From NCBI GenBank assembly GCA_016195585.1, contig JACPZJ010000018.1, positions 1-13,549 on the forward strand: a stretch of DNA of 13,549 nucleotides, read 5' to 3'. The notes beneath the pieces are model-generated. The model made no database searches and had not been told where the DNA came from. It saw only the letters and a list, made by a program, of their open reading frames with translations. Origin of the DNA: Nitrospirota bacterium. GTDB taxonomy: Bacteria; Nitrospirota; CAKKRA01; 9FT-COMBO-42-15. The translations under genes and the position numbers were made by a program. Shown here piece by piece: positions 13,099 to 13,549 of the stretch; the first letter of the stretch is position 1, and the number at the start of each line of letters is the position of its first letter.

Positions 13099-13549
13099 CA
13101 GCAGCAGGCATCCTCGGACTCCTGCTTATTTCTATCTTTTTATATACAAGGATAATAGAGGTAAAGAAAAAGGGGGAAGTGCCCGCTATAGAAAAAAAGA
13201 CTGAAGTTGTGCGGCCGCCAAAAGAGGAGAGAAGGCCTAACACCGCTGTTGTCTCAGAGACAGAGAAAAAGGCAGATGCACAGCCTCAACAGACAAATAA
13301 GGCAGTTCAGAAAGAGGAGGCAGAAAAGAAGGAGGAGATTTCTGCTGAAAAGAAGGATGAGCCGTCTTTAACGGCTATATTAAAAGATCTGGCAGACAGC
13401 GCCATTAAGCAAAAGGAGGCCTTACCCTCAGGAGGGATCAGGGTGATGGCCTATCCATGGGCAAAGGTATATGTGGACGGCGAATATGTTGAAACCACGC
13501 CGACATCAAAGGTAATTAAAGTGCCCGCAGGCGAGCACAAGATAACATT
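13044..13549 (+). CDS. Continuation of the kinase in another frame: transmembrane helix, Lys/Glu linker and PEGA domain, 3' end outside the window
   Basis: This frame has no start codon of its own and joins the kinase. It reads TPWERRGISFYLPRTAK, a transmembrane helix IAAAGILGLLLISIFLYT, a charged linker of about 90 residues rich in Lys, Glu and Ala (KKKGEVPAIEKKTEVVRPPK, EKKADAQPQQTNKAVQKEE), and a PEGA domain (GIRVMAYPWAKVYVDGEYVE, TTPTSKVIKVPAGEHKIT) running off the window end. PEGA domains are extracytoplasmic modules common on bacterial membrane kinases. The layout is cytoplasmic kinase, one helix, outer linker, sensor-like PEGA, so the whole is a membrane receptor kinase. Expression as one protein needs a frameshift to be repaired or programmed. 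Confidence 0.75.

Overview
The window looks like a chromosomal stretch from an uncultured anaerobic, sulfur- or metal-metabolising Gram-negative bacterium. An outer-membrane barrel protein points to a Gram-negative cell. The style is that of Nitrospirota or former Deltaproteobacteria: a multi-subunit molybdenum enzyme, a PEGA-type Ser/Thr kinase, many PIN toxin-antitoxin loci and many small palindromic intergenic repeats. The phylum is an inference from style, not from a marker gene.

Positions 7020 to 1 (minus strand) hold one operon for a molybdopterin oxidoreductase. In transcription order it contains a catalytic subunit of the formate dehydrogenase/polysulfide reductase type with its 5' end missing, a four-cluster ferredoxin subunit, an unrecognised 78-residue protein, a large NorD-like von Willebrand A (VWA) protein, a TorD/NarJ-type chaperone, and a very basic lysine/alanine-rich protein that runs off the window. 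The catalytic and electron-transfer subunits would be the enzyme. The chaperone, and perhaps the VWA protein, would serve its assembly. No membrane anchor or MoxR ATPase lies in the window.

Positions 7020 to 10150 are an eroded accessory region. It contains a ribbon-helix-helix antitoxin start joined out of frame to a RelE toxin end, a FeeM-like GNAT acyltransferase with an in-frame amber codon behind its best start, a PIN toxin cut off at the C-terminus beside an intact DUF104 antitoxin, and a complete vapBC pair lying between two direct repeats of about 150 bp. The repeat copy behind vapC carries a good intrinsic terminator.

Positions 10150 to 13549 (plus strand) carry an AT-rich gene for an outer-membrane barrel protein with a strong sigma-70 promoter and possible operators. 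Then follow about 800 bp without a convincing gene, full of short palindromic repeats and with an orphan sigma-54 promoter on the minus strand. Last is a membrane Ser/Thr kinase with a PEGA domain whose frame breaks just after the kinase domain and which continues past the window edge.

Most distinctive are the operon combining a molybdoenzyme, a NorD-like VWA protein and a small unknown protein, the missing FeS N-terminus of its catalytic subunit, and the repeat-flanked and deleted toxin-antitoxin modules.
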